Assembly (NCBI RefSeq): GCF_014119005.1
Contig: NZ_JACGYX010000002.1
Location: forward strand, 186,001-250,000
Direction of reading: 5' to 3'
DNA: 64,000 bases
Origin: Psychrobacter sp. GP33
Lineage (GTDB): Bacteria > Pseudomonadota > Gammaproteobacteria > Pseudomonadales > Moraxellaceae
Below the pieces are notes generated by a model. That model ran no database searches, had not been told where the DNA came from, and saw only the letters and a program-made list of their open reading frames with translations. The position numbers and the translations under genes were made by a program. Positions 1-9,289 of the stretch are shown here, one piece after another (position 1 is the stretch's first letter; the number at the start of each line of letters is the position of its first letter).

Positions 1-81
1 GTAAAAATAAGGTAACAACCATTAATAATTATATTGATAGCGATCAATAGCTGTCCGTAAGTCTGCTAACGAGAGAATAAC

Positions 82-819
82 ATGCGTATTGTAGTTTGTG
101 ATGATGAACCATTAGCACGTGAACGTTTGGCTAGGATTGTACAAGAGTCTGGTCATAAAGTGGTTGCTCAAGCGATGACTGGTTTAGAAGCCATTACTGC
201 GGTAAAAATGCATCAACCTGATGTGATACTACTGGACATTCGAATGCCAGAGATGGATGGGGTTCGCTGTGCAATAGCTCTTAACGAGCTGGAAAATCCT
301 CCAGCAATTATTTTCGTGACGGCTTATGATCACTATGCGATCGTTGCTTTTAAGACTAATGCTATTGGTTATTTGTTGAAACCTGCCAATAAAGATGAGC
401 TGCTAGAAGCTTTAGGCAAAGCTCGCAACCTTAATGCTGCCCAATTGAACGGGATTCGAAAGCTAGAGGATCCAACCGCAAGACCATTACGTGAACATAT
501 TACCGCACGTACCCATCGCGGGGTTGAGCTGATTAAGCTTACAGATATTTATTATTGCACGGCAGATCAAAAATATGTCAAAGTTCGCCATAAAAATGGC
601 GTGGTATTAATTGATGATACCTTAAAAGATTTGGAACAAGAATTCGGTGATCAATTATTCCGAGTACATCGTAATGCGATTATTAATCTTAGCTATCTTG
701 ATTTTTTAGAAACGGTCGATTCAGGTCAATATCAGGTACGTTTTAAAGGTCTTGATGAGACTTTAGCAGTGAGCCGTCGTCATTTGCCGTCATTGCGAGA
801 AAAGATACACAGTATGTAG
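82..819 (+). CDS. algR: LytTR-family response regulator (AlgR-like)
   Basis: Two-component response regulator of 245 aa. Residues 1-120 form a receiver domain with the acidic pocket DD at 7-8, phospho-acceptor D52 in LLDIRMP, and a conserved lysine in LLKPA. Residues about 135-245 form a LytTR DNA-binding domain (YYCTADQKYVKV, FRVHRNAIIN). An AlgR-type regulator directly upstream of hemC is the known Pseudomonas/Acinetobacter arrangement. In Pseudomonas AlgR controls alginate, type IV pili and virulence genes; the target genes here are unknown. The cognate sensor (AlgZ/FimS) is not in the window and could lie beyond the left edge. A GAGAG ribosome site precedes the ATG. A terminator follows, so it is probably transcribed separately from hemC. 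Confidence 0.85.
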   Translation: MRIVVCDDEPLARERLARIVQESGHKVVAQAMTGLEAITAVKMHQPDVILLDIRMPEMDGVRCAIALNELENPPAIIFVTAYDHYAIVAFKTNAIGYLLKPANKDELLEALGKARNLNAAQLNGIRKLEDPTARPLREHITARTHRGVELIKLTDIYYCTADQKYVKVRHKNGVVLIDDTLKDLEQEFGDQLFRVHRNAIINLSYLDFLETVDSGQYQVRFKGLDETLAVSRRHLPSLREKIHSM

Positions 820-885
820 ATGTCAAAAGTGTGTAGGCGTCTAATTTGACTATTATGCGTCACCTAAACGCGCCATATCATCAAA

Positions 886-918
886 CCCTTATTTATGCTT
901 AAATAGGGGTATTTTTTT
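886..918 (+). terminator. Intrinsic terminator after algR
   Basis: Ten-base stem with one G-U pair (CCCTTATTTA / TAAATAGGGG), 4-base loop TGCT, followed by a T-rich tract. It separates the regulator gene from hemC. Confidence 0.7.
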
Positions 919-966
919 GCGTTACTGCATGGCTAATTTATAGTATCAATTTTACTGAGGTTCCTT

Positions 967-1980
967 ATGAGTACCACGTTCCAACCTACTATCAAGACCC
1001 TAAATATTGCCACGCGCCAAAGTCCGTTGGCGTTGTGGCAGGCAGAACATATTCGTGATCGCCTGCTAGAGCTGTATCCAAGTTTAACGGTTAATTTGCT
1101 AAAAATTGTCACTAAGGGTGACAAAATTTTGGATACCCCATTGGCAAAAATTGGTGGCAAGGGTTTGTTTGTTAAAGAGCTTGAGCAAGCTATGTATGAC
1201 AAGCAGGCGGATATTGCGGTGCATTCACTTAAAGATGTGCCGATGGATTTGCCAGAAGGTTTGATGCTAGGTGCGTACTGTACACGTGCGGCACCAACAG
1301 ATGCTTTTGTTTCTAACACTTATGATAATATCGATGCACTACCGCAAGGTGCAATTGTGGGGACATCAAGTTTGCGTCGCCAATGTCAGATTAAAACCTA
1401 TCGTCCGGATTTGCAGATTAAAACATTGCGCGGTAACGTGGGCACGCGTTTGAGTAAGCTGGATGCTGGCGAATATGATGCGATAATCTTGGCTACCAGT
1501 GGTCTACAGCGTATTGAGCTTGAAGCACGTATTCGTGGCGAGCTGGATATCGATATGTGTTTACCTGCGGTTGGACAGGGAGCATTGGCGATTGAATGCC
1601 GTGAGGAAGATGCTGAAATACTGGCGTTACTTGCACCGTTAAATGATGATAAAGCGCGTATTCGCCTAGTTGCTGAGCGTGCGCTTAATCGTCATTTGGA
1701 AGGTGGCTGCCAAGTACCGATTGCAGCGTACGCTGTGCTGCTTGCTGAAGACGCTAATGACTATACCAATGATGATAATGGTAATACATTATGGCTGCGC
1801 GGACGGGTGGGACAAGCGGATGGCAGTGCCTTACTTAAAGCAGAAAATCGTGTGGTGTTAACTGGAAGTCAAGTTCAGCAAGAAGCGCAAGCCAACCAGT
1901 TGGGGATTGACGTTGCCGATATGCTGCTCGCGGCTGGTGCGGGCGCTATTTTATCCGCGATTTATCATCCTGAAGACTGA
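967..1980 (+). CDS. hemC: Porphobilinogen deaminase (hydroxymethylbilane synthase)
   Basis: Polymerises four porphobilinogen molecules to hydroxymethylbilane in tetrapyrrole (haem) synthesis, in the cytoplasm. The 337-aa protein has the family signatures: [12 protein letters not shown] near the N-terminus, [25 protein letters not shown] and the cofactor loop [13 protein letters not shown], where C248 should carry the dipyrromethane cofactor. It is about 25 residues longer than the usual ~310, partly through an acidic, Asn/Asp-rich stretch near residues 262-274. The start is supported by GAGG six bases before the ATG. hemD follows after 97 bases. Confidence 0.97.
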   Translation: MSTTFQPTIKTLNIATRQSPLALWQAEHIRDRLLELYPSLTVNLLKIVTKGDKILDTPLAKIGGKGLFVKELEQAMYDKQADIAVHSLKDVPMDLPEGLMLGAYCTRAAPTDAFVSNTYDNIDALPQGAIVGTSSLRRQCQIKTYRPDLQIKTLRGNVGTRLSKLDAGEYDAIILATSGLQRIELEARIRGELDIDMCLPAVGQGALAIECREEDAEILALLAPLNDDKARIRLVAERALNRHLEGGCQVPIAAYAVLLAEDANDYTNDDNGNTLWLRGRVGQADGSALLKAENRVVLTGSQVQQEAQANQLGIDVADMLLAAGAGAILSAIYHPED

Positions 1981-2077
1981 TGTTCATTCTAAAATGACAT
2001 TTAAATCTAAGCTTGACGCTATCACTGCTTTAATTCTATCAATGCGCTGAATCTTCTTTATATATCATGGTTGGTTT

Positions 2078-3067
2078 ATGACTCCCTCTGTTCCGTTCTC
2101 TACTGGTATCGCGCCCGCGCGTGTGGTCATTAATACGCGACCTGTCGAGCGCGCCGCTCCGTTAACCGCTCATCTACAAATGGCTGGTTTTAGCGTCGTG
2201 GACATTCCTATGCTGGCGTTACAGCCGCGTACGGTATCAGAAACTGATATTGATATTATGCGCCAGTGGCTGGCTGGTGAGTATCAGGCACTAGTCATTG
2301 TTAGCCCAACTGCAGCGGCGTCTGGTCTGGCAGTTTGGCAACAATTAAGAGATTTGAAAGATAAAGCTAAGCTAACTAGCAGTAATGATAAGCCTCAGAA
2401 TGAACAGCGAAATAAGCCAAGTAGCTCCAGTGTCTTAAAAGCGCCAAGTCATATTATTGCGGTCGGTCAAGCAACGGCAGCTGTGTTAGCAGGTGAATGC
2501 CTGCCCATTCGTTATGACGTATTGCAGCCCATCCTAGCCAATAATGAAGGCATGCTGGCTATGCCTGAGATTAATCTGTTACAGGCAGGAGATAAATTAT
2601 TGGTGTGGCGTGGATTGGGCGGACGGAGACTGTTGGTTGATACGCTGCAAGCGCGCGGCGTGCATATTGATAGCATTGCTTGGTATGAACGCATTATGCC
2701 AGAGGCAGCAAGTGTACAATATCAGCACTGGCAACAGCACTTTAATACCGCATCACGCTCACAAGATAAGTCACGCCAATCACAATCACCAGCACCAACA
2801 AAAACCCAATCAGCATTGCAAGCCGAAAAACCTATCGTCATTGTTAGTAGTGGCACGGCATTTGAGCATTGGCTACATATGGTTGCCCAATCGCAGGTCA
2901 GCGCATCTGATACTCTTGGTCATCAAGTAACGCCATTAACGCTCAATGATTTTTGTTATGTGGTATTAGGGACGCGCCTAGCGAATATGGTTGCGGCACG
3001 CCAGCTTGACTATTGGCAAGTAGAAGATTTGGCACCGACAACGATTTTAGCAGCGATATCGAGCTAA
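2078..3067 (+). CDS. hemD: Uroporphyrinogen-III synthase
   Basis: Cyclises hydroxymethylbilane with inversion of ring D to uroporphyrinogen III. Recognised by position between hemC and hemX and by HemD features: INTRPVERAAPLTAHL at the N-terminus, VIVSPTAA, IIAVGQATA, WRGLGGRRLL, IVVSSGTA-like IVSSGTAFEHW, and a C-terminal LGTRLANMVAA. At 329 aa it is much longer than the usual ~250. The extra length is two polar low-complexity insertions, residues about 94-121 and 225-251 (Lys/Gln/Ser/Asn-rich), lying between conserved blocks. The fold should tolerate them as surface loops, which is inference. Confidence 0.9.
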   Translation: MTPSVPFSTGIAPARVVINTRPVERAAPLTAHLQMAGFSVVDIPMLALQPRTVSETDIDIMRQWLAGEYQALVIVSPTAAASGLAVWQQLRDLKDKAKLTSSNDKPQNEQRNKPSSSSVLKAPSHIIAVGQATAAVLAGECLPIRYDVLQPILANNEGMLAMPEINLLQAGDKLLVWRGLGGRRLLVDTLQARGVHIDSIAWYERIMPEAASVQYQHWQQHFNTASRSQDKSRQSQSPAPTKTQSALQAEKPIVIVSSGTAFEHWLHMVAQSQVSASDTLGHQVTPLTLNDFCYVVLGTRLANMVAARQLDYWQVEDLAPTTILAAISS

Positions 3068-3138
3068 TAGCTTTAAAATATGACTTAGCTTATACCTACT
3101 TAAAGCTTATTCATTTCTATCACTAACGGTACACCTTT

Positions 3139-4053
3139 ATGCCAACTGATTTTAAACCCTCATCTAAAACGCCTACAGCTGGTCAACAGCGACGCCAGGC
3201 GAGTGTATTATTATTACGATTACAGTGGTTATTTATTTTGCTACTAATAGTTGGGTTTGTTTGGTTATACGTCAGTCAGCAGCGCTTTCAAAACCAGATG
3301 TTAGAGCGCTTGCAAAGCAATGAACAAGTAGTGAACCGTTTAAATGATATGGACGATCGAATTTTTGCCCTTAATCAAGAAGCGACGCCCAAAACAGAGC
3401 AAGTGTCCACGCTAACAGAAGACAATCAAACGCAAAATCAGCTGAATTTATTACGCTTGCAACTTGAAGCGGCGGATAGCTTAGTGGCGGATAATAAGGA
3501 TCAAGCCGCGCTAGGATTATTACGTGGCTTACAATGGCAGTTGTCGCAAAGTAACAATGAGATTGCGCCAGCTTTAAGACAAGTGATCCAACAAAGCTTA
3601 AGCAAAGATATTGCACGTCTACAAACACAAAGCGCCCAGCCTAGCCCTTGGCAACTACAAAATATTGCTATCCAAAATATTCAAATATTTTTATCCAGCC
3701 TTGAGCGTTCAAAGAATAATGCAGCGATTACTCGTCAGCAACTGACTGTTCATGAAGTCATTATGACGCTGAATTTAGCCATGCAAGCGGGCAATATGCG
3801 TGAGCAAAAACAACTTGCCGGCTATTTGCGCCAAGCTCGCAAACAGCTGCAACCGCTTGTAACGACGCCATCAGTAACGCCTAATCAATCTAAAAATACC
3901 GCCTCTGCATCAACCGACCAAACGAGCACAGTAACGATGGGAGCACCCAACACGATTGCTGAGGTTATCGCGTGGCTTGATAAATTGATTGCCAGTCCGC
4001 CAACAGTGACACCGCTAATGACCACGCAGATTTTAGAGCAGTCTAAAGGCTAA
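3139..4053 (+). CDS. hemX: HemX-like membrane protein (uroporphyrinogen-III C-methyltransferase-like)
   Basis: The 304-aa protein has a short polar N-terminus, a single transmembrane helix at about residues 25-45 (LLLRLQWLFILLLIVGFVWLYV region), then a periplasmic helical/coiled-coil region rich in Gln and Leu. This is the HemX layout found after hemD in gamma-proteobacteria. Databases often label such proteins uroporphyrin-III methyltransferase, but I see no SAM-binding motif, so a catalytic role is doubtful. The C-terminus has a Ser/Thr/Asn-rich linker near residues 245-265. It ends the hem cluster. Confidence 0.8.
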   Translation: MPTDFKPSSKTPTAGQQRRQASVLLLRLQWLFILLLIVGFVWLYVSQQRFQNQMLERLQSNEQVVNRLNDMDDRIFALNQEATPKTEQVSTLTEDNQTQNQLNLLRLQLEAADSLVADNKDQAALGLLRGLQWQLSQSNNEIAPALRQVIQQSLSKDIARLQTQSAQPSPWQLQNIAIQNIQIFLSSLERSKNNAAITRQQLTVHEVIMTLNLAMQAGNMREQKQLAGYLRQARKQLQPLVTTPSVTPNQSKNTASASTDQTSTVTMGAPNTIAEVIAWLDKLIASPPTVTPLMTTQILEQSKG

Positions 4054-4137
4054 GTTTTTTTATAAAAAATAAAAGGTTTGTCCTAAATAAGTAAAAAAAT
4101 CTAGGGTAGCTCTTAAACAAAAGGTAGATGGTAAACC

Positions 4138-4635
4138 ATGAATGATACTAAGAAGATACCAAGCCCTTTTATCGGCATACAAGACAGTAGCGCTGCTATA
4201 CCAGATGCATTGGCGCAGTATCCGGTAATTCATCAACAGCCTATTCATTGGGGTGAAATGGATGCCTTTAGCCATTTAAATAATGTAGTGTATTATCGCT
4301 ATGCGGAGTCTGCGCGTATCGCGTATTTGCAAGCGCTCGGGATGTTCGATGGCGATATGGTGACTGTACTTGCTGCCTCAAGTTGCCAATATTTGCGTCC
4401 AGTGACTTATCCAGATACTTTATTATTGGGCGTTCGTTGTCAGCGCTTGGGCACGACCAGTATTGTCATGGAATATAGCTACTATAGCAGTGCGCAGCAA
4501 GCTATCGTTGCCACCGCCGATGCGGTTGTGGTTCGATTAGATAGTCAGGGCGAGAACAAAGTACCATGGACAATTGAGGAGCGCGCACGCCTGAAAACGT
4601 TAGAAAATACAGTTGGACATGCGCCTGATATGTAA
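4138..4635 (+). CDS. Acyl-CoA thioesterase, YbgC/FadM-like hotdog family
   Basis: Single hotdog-fold protein of 165 aa. The 4-hydroxybenzoyl-CoA thioesterase signature HWGEMDAFSHLNNVVYYRY is at about 37-55, with catalytic Asp candidate D42 and H46/N48. Members hydrolyse short- to long-chain acyl-CoA thioesters in the cytoplasm; the substrate cannot be read from sequence. It follows hemX by 84 bases and may share its transcript. A strong bidirectional terminator follows. An AAGGTAG ribosome site precedes the ATG. Confidence 0.85.
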   Translation: MNDTKKIPSPFIGIQDSSAAIPDALAQYPVIHQQPIHWGEMDAFSHLNNVVYYRYAESARIAYLQALGMFDGDMVTVLAASSCQYLRPVTYPDTLLLGVRCQRLGTTSIVMEYSYYSSAQQAIVATADAVVVRLDSQGENKVPWTIEERARLKTLENTVGHAPDM

Positions 4636-4667
4636 TACGTTAGTATTTATAATGATAAAAATTTAGC

Positions 4668-4705
4668 AAAAAAAAGGCACGTTAACTATAATTAACGTGC
4701 CTCTT
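4668..4705. terminator. Bidirectional intrinsic terminator
   Basis: Perfect 10-base stem GGCACGTTAA / TTAACGTGCC with a 6-base loop, an A-run on the left and a T-rich right side. It lies between the convergent thioesterase and ribB genes. Confidence 0.8.
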
Positions 4706-4784
4706 TATCATTGCTTTTTTATTTATTAACCAGCTGTTTACTAATTCCTTATAAACCAACTTGAAAAAATAAAGTAGTTAAGCA

Positions 4785-5897
4785 TTATTTTTGCTTAGGT
4801 GCAGGCACAAACTCTAAGACGTTCAACTCAAACCCTGATAACGCATAAAATTTCATTGGCGAGGACAATAAGCGCATATCACGCACCCCTAAATGACGCA
4901 AAATCTGCGCACCAACGCCAATGCTGCGGTATGGCTGTTGAATAAGGGTAGAGACGGCTTCATTCGCCGCGGCTTTATCGAGCGCATCACCTAAATCAGT
5001 AGGCTCGTGATTGCCAATCCAAACCAATACGCCACGTTCACTAGCATTGATTTCCTCTAATGCCGACTGTACGCTCCAGCCACTACGACCTGTGGTGTCA
5101 TTTTTGGCAGCAAATAAGTCACGCAAGGGATGAAAACCATGTACACGTACAGTGCTGACACCTGCACTGACATCACCTTTTACCAATGCCAAATGCGTCT
5201 CTGTAGCGCCAAACTCACGAAAGCGGTGCAAGGTAAAAGTGCCATATTCGGTTTCAAATGGACGAACTTCGACTTCTTCTACCGTTTGTTCATTGGCAAT
5301 GCGATAATTAATCAAATCGGCAATCGTACCAATTTTAAGATCATGCTCTTTGGCAAATATCTCAAGGTCATCGCGGCGTGCCATAGTGCCATCAGCATTG
5401 ATAATCTCAACAATCACGGCTGCTGGCTCAAGTCCGGCAAGACGCGCCAAATCACAGCCCGCTTCAGTATGCCCAGCGCGGTGTAACACGCCACCATTTT
5501 GAGCCATAATTGGAAAAATATGACCCGGCTGCACAATATCGCAAGGCTTTGCAGCTGATGCCACAGCCGCTTGAATAGTACGCGCGCGATCGCCAGCTGA
5601 AATGCCTGTAGTTACGCCCTCAGCCGCTTCAATAGATACAGTAAAGTTGGTACTAAATTTTGCCTCATTGCGATCCGACATTAACGGCAATGCTAATTGC
5701 TGGCAGCGAGCTTGTGATAAGGTCAAACAAACCAAGCCGCGCGCATGAGTAATCATAAAGTTAATATCTTCAGGGCGCACATGGGTGGCTGCCATGATGA
5801 TATCGCCTTCATTTTCGCGGTCTTCATCATCCATCAAGATGACCATTTTGCCGGCACGAATATCGTCAATAATGTCAGTAATACTGTCTAAGCTCAT
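4785..5897 (-). CDS. ribB: 3,4-dihydroxy-2-butanone-4-phosphate synthase with degenerate GTP cyclohydrolase II-like domain
   Basis: The N-terminal ~200 residues are a complete DHBP synthase, which makes the four-carbon unit of riboflavin from ribulose-5-phosphate. It has the acidic metal loop DDEDRENEGD at 23-32 and HRAGHTEAGCDLARLAG near 139-155. Residues about 210-370 look like the GTP cyclohydrolase II half of RibBA fusions (FETEYGTFTLHRFRE). However, this half contains no cysteine at all, so the zinc motif C-x10-C-x-C is absent and GTP cyclohydrolase activity is very unlikely. A separate ribA must exist elsewhere. I see no FMN riboswitch in the short upstream region. Confidence 0.92.
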   Translation of the reverse strand: MSLDSITDIIDDIRAGKMVILMDDEDRENEGDIIMAATHVRPEDINFMITHARGLVCLTLSQARCQQLALPLMSDRNEAKFSTNFTVSIEAAEGVTTGISAGDRARTIQAAVASAAKPCDIVQPGHIFPIMAQNGGVLHRAGHTEAGCDLARLAGLEPAAVIVEIINADGTMARRDDLEIFAKEHDLKIGTIADLINYRIANEQTVEEVEVRPFETEYGTFTLHRFREFGATETHLALVKGDVSAGVSTVRVHGFHPLRDLFAAKNDTTGRSGWSVQSALEEINASERGVLVWIGNHEPTDLGDALDKAAANEAVSTLIQQPYRSIGVGAQILRHLGVRDMRLLSSPMKFYALSGFELNVLEFVPAPKQK

Positions 5898-6051
5898 AAG
5901 AATCTCAATATTATTATGTAAAAATAAGGGTGAATATAAAACTCATGTGGCTATTGTAACAGCTGAGGCTCAGGCGCGCTGTAGTGCTTAGTAAAAGTCA
6001 TTTATCATTAAAATAAAAGCACTAAAATGATAGCGTTAAGAGAGTGACTAC

Positions 6052-7341
6052 TCATTCATTACTTGCCGCTTGTGCTCTGAGCCATTCCATAAATTGCTTG
6101 CTATGTTGCTCACGCTGATTGTCTGCAAATTTATAAAACTGCGTACCCACGAGATTATCAGGTAAATAAGATTGCGGATAATAGTGATTGGGATAATTAT
6201 GCGGATACTGATAACCATCGCCATAACCTTCTTGACGCATCAATTTAGTGACGCCATTACGCAAATGTAGCGGCACAGGCGAGGCATCTTTTTCTGCTAA
6301 TTTCATCGCCGCATTAATAGCATTATAAGTACTGTTACTTTTGGCGCTGGTCGCTAGATACACCACTACTTGCCCTAAAATAATGCGCGCTTCTGGCATG
6401 CCTATCGACTGCACACTGCGCAGGGCAGCATCAGCGAGTAATAAGGCGTTGGGATTGGCGTTGCCGATATCTTCACTGGCTAAAATCACCAATCGCCGAG
6501 CGATAAAATCAGCAGGCTCACCGCCAACTAACATCCGCGCCATCCAATATAATGCCGCATCTGGGTCTGAACCACGTACCGACTTTATCAGTGCAGAGAC
6601 AATATCATAATGCTGCTCGCCATCCTTGTCATAGCGTACCAATGCCGTTTGTGCGACTCGACTGACCAGCTCATTATCGATAATAAGGGGTGTCAGTTTT
6701 GGGTCAGCGGTTTGAATCGCCAGCTCCAGTATATTGAGTGCCTTACGCGCATCGCCATGCGCCAATTCGCTGATAAATTGTTCAGCTTGTAGGTCGATAG
6801 ATAGCGATTTTAATTTAATATCCTCATTCATTGCACGTTGCAACACAGCATTAATCTGCTCTGCGCTCAACGGCTGCAAGCGATACACTTGGCAACGCGA
6901 CAGCAGCGCATTATTGACGCTAAAAGAGGGATTTTCTGTGGTTGCCCCAATTAGGGTAATGTCTCCAGACTCTACCGCTCCCAGTAGCGCATCTTGCTGC
7001 GCCTTATTAAAACGATGAATTTCATCAATAAAAACTACCGGCGCTGCAAAATTTAATGAGTCTTTACTATCCAATACTTCGCGGAGCTGCTTGACTCCCG
7101 TATTCAATGCCGATAATGCGTGAAAGGGGCGACCTACCGCATCGGCAAGCAGCATAGCAATGGTCGTTTTACCAATGCCTGCGTCACCATGCAAAATAAT
7201 GGAGGGCAAATGCTGTTGCTCAATCAAACGCCGCAACGGTGCCCCCTGTGCCAATAAATGCGTTTGACCAATAATCTTATCAAGGGAGGTTGGGCGCATT
7301 CGCTGCGCAAGCGGCGTATCGCTATGGAAGGAGGATGACAT
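6052..7341 (-). CDS. rarA: Replication-associated recombination protein A, AAA+ ATPase
   Basis: RarA/MgsA/WRNIP1 family protein of 429 aa that acts at stalled replication forks. Walker A is GDAGIGKTT at 52-60, Walker B VVFIDEIHRF at 102-111, sensor region IGATTENPSF, arginine-finger region LLSRCQVY, and a conserved C-terminal tetramerisation region (GGEPADFIARRLVILASEDIG; YPHNYPNHYYPQSYLP). Full length for the family. It is transcribed toward ribB, with 154 bases between them. In many gamma-proteobacteria rarA follows lolA and ftsK; here it stands alone. Confidence 0.95.
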   Translation of the reverse strand: MSSSFHSDTPLAQRMRPTSLDKIIGQTHLLAQGAPLRRLIEQQHLPSIILHGDAGIGKTTIAMLLADAVGRPFHALSALNTGVKQLREVLDSKDSLNFAAPVVFIDEIHRFNKAQQDALLGAVESGDITLIGATTENPSFSVNNALLSRCQVYRLQPLSAEQINAVLQRAMNEDIKLKSLSIDLQAEQFISELAHGDARKALNILELAIQTADPKLTPLIIDNELVSRVAQTALVRYDKDGEQHYDIVSALIKSVRGSDPDAALYWMARMLVGGEPADFIARRLVILASEDIGNANPNALLLADAALRSVQSIGMPEARIILGQVVVYLATSAKSNSTYNAINAAMKLAEKDASPVPLHLRNGVTKLMRQEGYGDGYQYPHNYPNHYYPQSYLPDNLVGTQFYKFADNQREQHSKQFMEWLRAQAASNE

Positions 7342-7608
7342 GAGACTCTCATAACTTAAAATAAAGGATTAAAAAGTGATTTAAAAAATAATTAATAAAG
7401 CTATTGTTGCTAGTAGATATAACAGGCTAACGCAAAACCATGTTAAAAAAAGTCACCTGACTGTACAGCTTATGTCCGCAGCGCTTTTATTTTAGCGTTA
7501 TCAGCCCTATTTAAGCTGTATTGGTAATACCTAAATCAAACTGAGGTTCGTTATAAAAATAAATTATAAACGCACCTTAAGTCATTACTATGGAGTCAAT
7601 GACCGCTT

Positions 7609-8133
7609 ATGCCAAGGCAAATTATAAAACCGTCTACTGAGAAATCTGACCAGTCAAAACAGCGTGCTTTTTTTAAATGCCATTCACAAAGAATCCGTAA
7701 GCTTAATGTCGCTGAGATTACTTTTGCTCGTACCATTTTTGGTAACCATATCAATTTAGATAATGTCCATCTAAAAACAGCATGGTGGGTGCTTAGGAAT
7801 TACGCAGTAAGTCCTAATGGTAATATTTATTTCCATCGCGACAATTGGATCACTGATTTTACTCAGGCATCTATCAGTAAGCAGGGGTGGCTGATTCATG
7901 AGCTGACGCACGTTTGGCAGCTGCAACAAGGGCTAAAAGTGGTACGCGGTGCGCTCATGAATCGACGCTATCAGTATGAATTAGTGATCGGAAAACCGTT
8001 TTTTGATTATGGCATTGAGCAGCAAGCGCGTATGGTACAGGATTATTTTATACGTCAGCAGCGTGGGCAAGACTGCCAGATGTTTATAGCCTGTATTCCA
8101 TTTTTGCAGAGCAAGTCGGCTGTTAACGTGTGA
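7609..8133 (+). CDS. Small putative zinc metallopeptidase-like protein (HELTH motif)
   Basis: Unnamed 174-aa protein. It has a perfect HExxH zinc motif, HELTH at 97-101 followed by VWQ, and a downstream EQQARMVQDYF with E137 as candidate third ligand (gluzincin-like). Similar small proteins in Neisseria and Acinetobacter are, from memory, labelled Vgr-related or type IV secretion Rhs-like, without proven function. No signal peptide; the first ~30 residues are basic and polar. Neighbours are rarA (divergent) and a lipoprotein gene 130 bases downstream. Peptidase activity is inferred only from the motif. Confidence 0.65.
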   Translation: MPRQIIKPSTEKSDQSKQRAFFKCHSQRIRKLNVAEITFARTIFGNHINLDNVHLKTAWWVLRNYAVSPNGNIYFHRDNWITDFTQASISKQGWLIHELTHVWQLQQGLKVVRGALMNRRYQYELVIGKPFFDYGIEQQARMVQDYFIRQQRGQDCQMFIACIPFLQSKSAVNV

Positions 8134-8263
8134 GGTATCATGTCATGACTACCCTTCATCGTTAGCCCGATTTTCTATCTATCCTCAGATTGCTTTTTAG
8201 TTTAATTCTCATTATTTCTGCTCTTATTTTTATCTGCGTAATTGATATAGGAACTGTGATGTC

Positions 8264-9163
8264 ATGTTTAAGTTTTTAACACCAACGCCTTATACTAGCT
8301 CGGCTGCTGCACTAACGGCACGCAAATCTGCACCTTGTGGACGGCAGAAATCAACGGTTGTTACTGGTATGCTCACAGCAATCCTATTACTCAGTGCCTG
8401 CCAGCAGCAAGCAGAGACAGATATTATGGATAAGGGCGGTCAGACTGTTGAACAACAATATGCCAACGCTAATAAATCTGCGGTGCAAAGTGATGAGGCT
8501 GCCACGCGTATTGCTGAGTTCCAGCCATTATATGTCACCCAAATGCAAGGGTTACAGCGGCGCTTGCAAGCAGAGTATGAGTCGCTACAAGCAGCAGACA
8601 CTTCAGATAGCGAGTCGGTTTCTGGAAACAATGCCCAATCTACAAACGACAGTAGCCAAGCGACTGCGACGAACCAAGCAAAACCTAAAGACGAAACTGT
8701 TGCCACCTCGCTAGATATCAACACCAGTACTGAAGTTGGCGAGCGCGATTTAAAAGTGTTAAAAAGCTTGAGTCTTGAGGTGTATGAGCCTCAATTACTT
8801 CCAGAAGATGAGTTGATTAAGCGCTATCAACAAGCTATGGAAGCTCTGTATCAGCCCACCGCAACCGCATTAAGTGCGCAAGATATCGACACACTGCTTA
8901 ATATCGTTACCTTAACGCCGCAGCTGTTTGAACATCCTGAAATCGCAGCGCGGCTCACTTTAAAAAGTCCAGCGCTCGGTCGTTTGATTGTCCAATATCA
9001 AGTATGGCAACAAATAGAGGTGCAACAAGCCCTCGATATGCAGCAACTGAAGCAAACGCAGCAGCAAGAGTTTGAGACGCTCATGACCAAGTTTGATGAC
9101 ACTATTAAAGGTTATGATGAGCAAATTGCCAAATACGAGCAAACGCTAAAAGAATTTAAATAA
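8264..9163 (+). CDS. Predicted lipoprotein of unknown function, coiled-coil C-terminus
   Basis: I do not recognise this 299-aa protein. An uncommonly long n-region (about 33 residues) precedes a hydrophobic stretch ending in a lipobox, LLLSAC, with C46 the likely lipidated cysteine. An internal start would shorten the n-region, but the only clear ribosome site (TAGGAA) precedes the ATG at 8264. After lipidation there is a polar Ser/Asp/Asn linker at about 100-145, then a helical region, and a Gln/Glu/Lys-rich probable coiled coil at about 245-299. A bidirectional terminator follows. Confidence 0.7.
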   Translation: MFKFLTPTPYTSSAAALTARKSAPCGRQKSTVVTGMLTAILLLSACQQQAETDIMDKGGQTVEQQYANANKSAVQSDEAATRIAEFQPLYVTQMQGLQRRLQAEYESLQAADTSDSESVSGNNAQSTNDSSQATATNQAKPKDETVATSLDINTSTEVGERDLKVLKSLSLEVYEPQLLPEDELIKRYQQAMEALYQPTATALSAQDIDTLLNIVTLTPQLFEHPEIAARLTLKSPALGRLIVQYQVWQQIEVQQALDMQQLKQTQQQEFETLMTKFDDTIKGYDEQIAKYEQTLKEFK

Positions 9164-9226
9164 TGCCGGTTGCTTAGCGGTTTTAATTTAGACTTCTAAC
9201 TAAGGGCAGACACAAATTTTAGCAAT

Positions 9227-9257
9227 AAAAAATCCTGCACGCGGCAGGATTTTTTTA
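9227..9257. terminator. Bidirectional intrinsic terminator
   Basis: Stem ATCCTGC / GCAGGAT flanked by A-run and T-run, 5-base loop. Lies between the convergent lipoprotein gene and gltA. Confidence 0.85.
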
Positions 9258-9289
9258 ATAATTTTAATTAAATGGCACTTAAGCGTAGA

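Noticed and set aside
933..1319. 128-codon open frame antisense to hemC
   Set aside because: Lies wholly within hemC, no ribosome site and no family likeness.
4060..4275. 71-codon minus-strand frame overlapping the thioesterase start
   Set aside because: Overlaps a strongly supported gene and reads like the antisense of it.
5898..6051. FMN riboswitch upstream of ribB
   Set aside because: Searched by eye for the conserved RFN element; the region is short and AT-rich and shows none of its conserved blocks.
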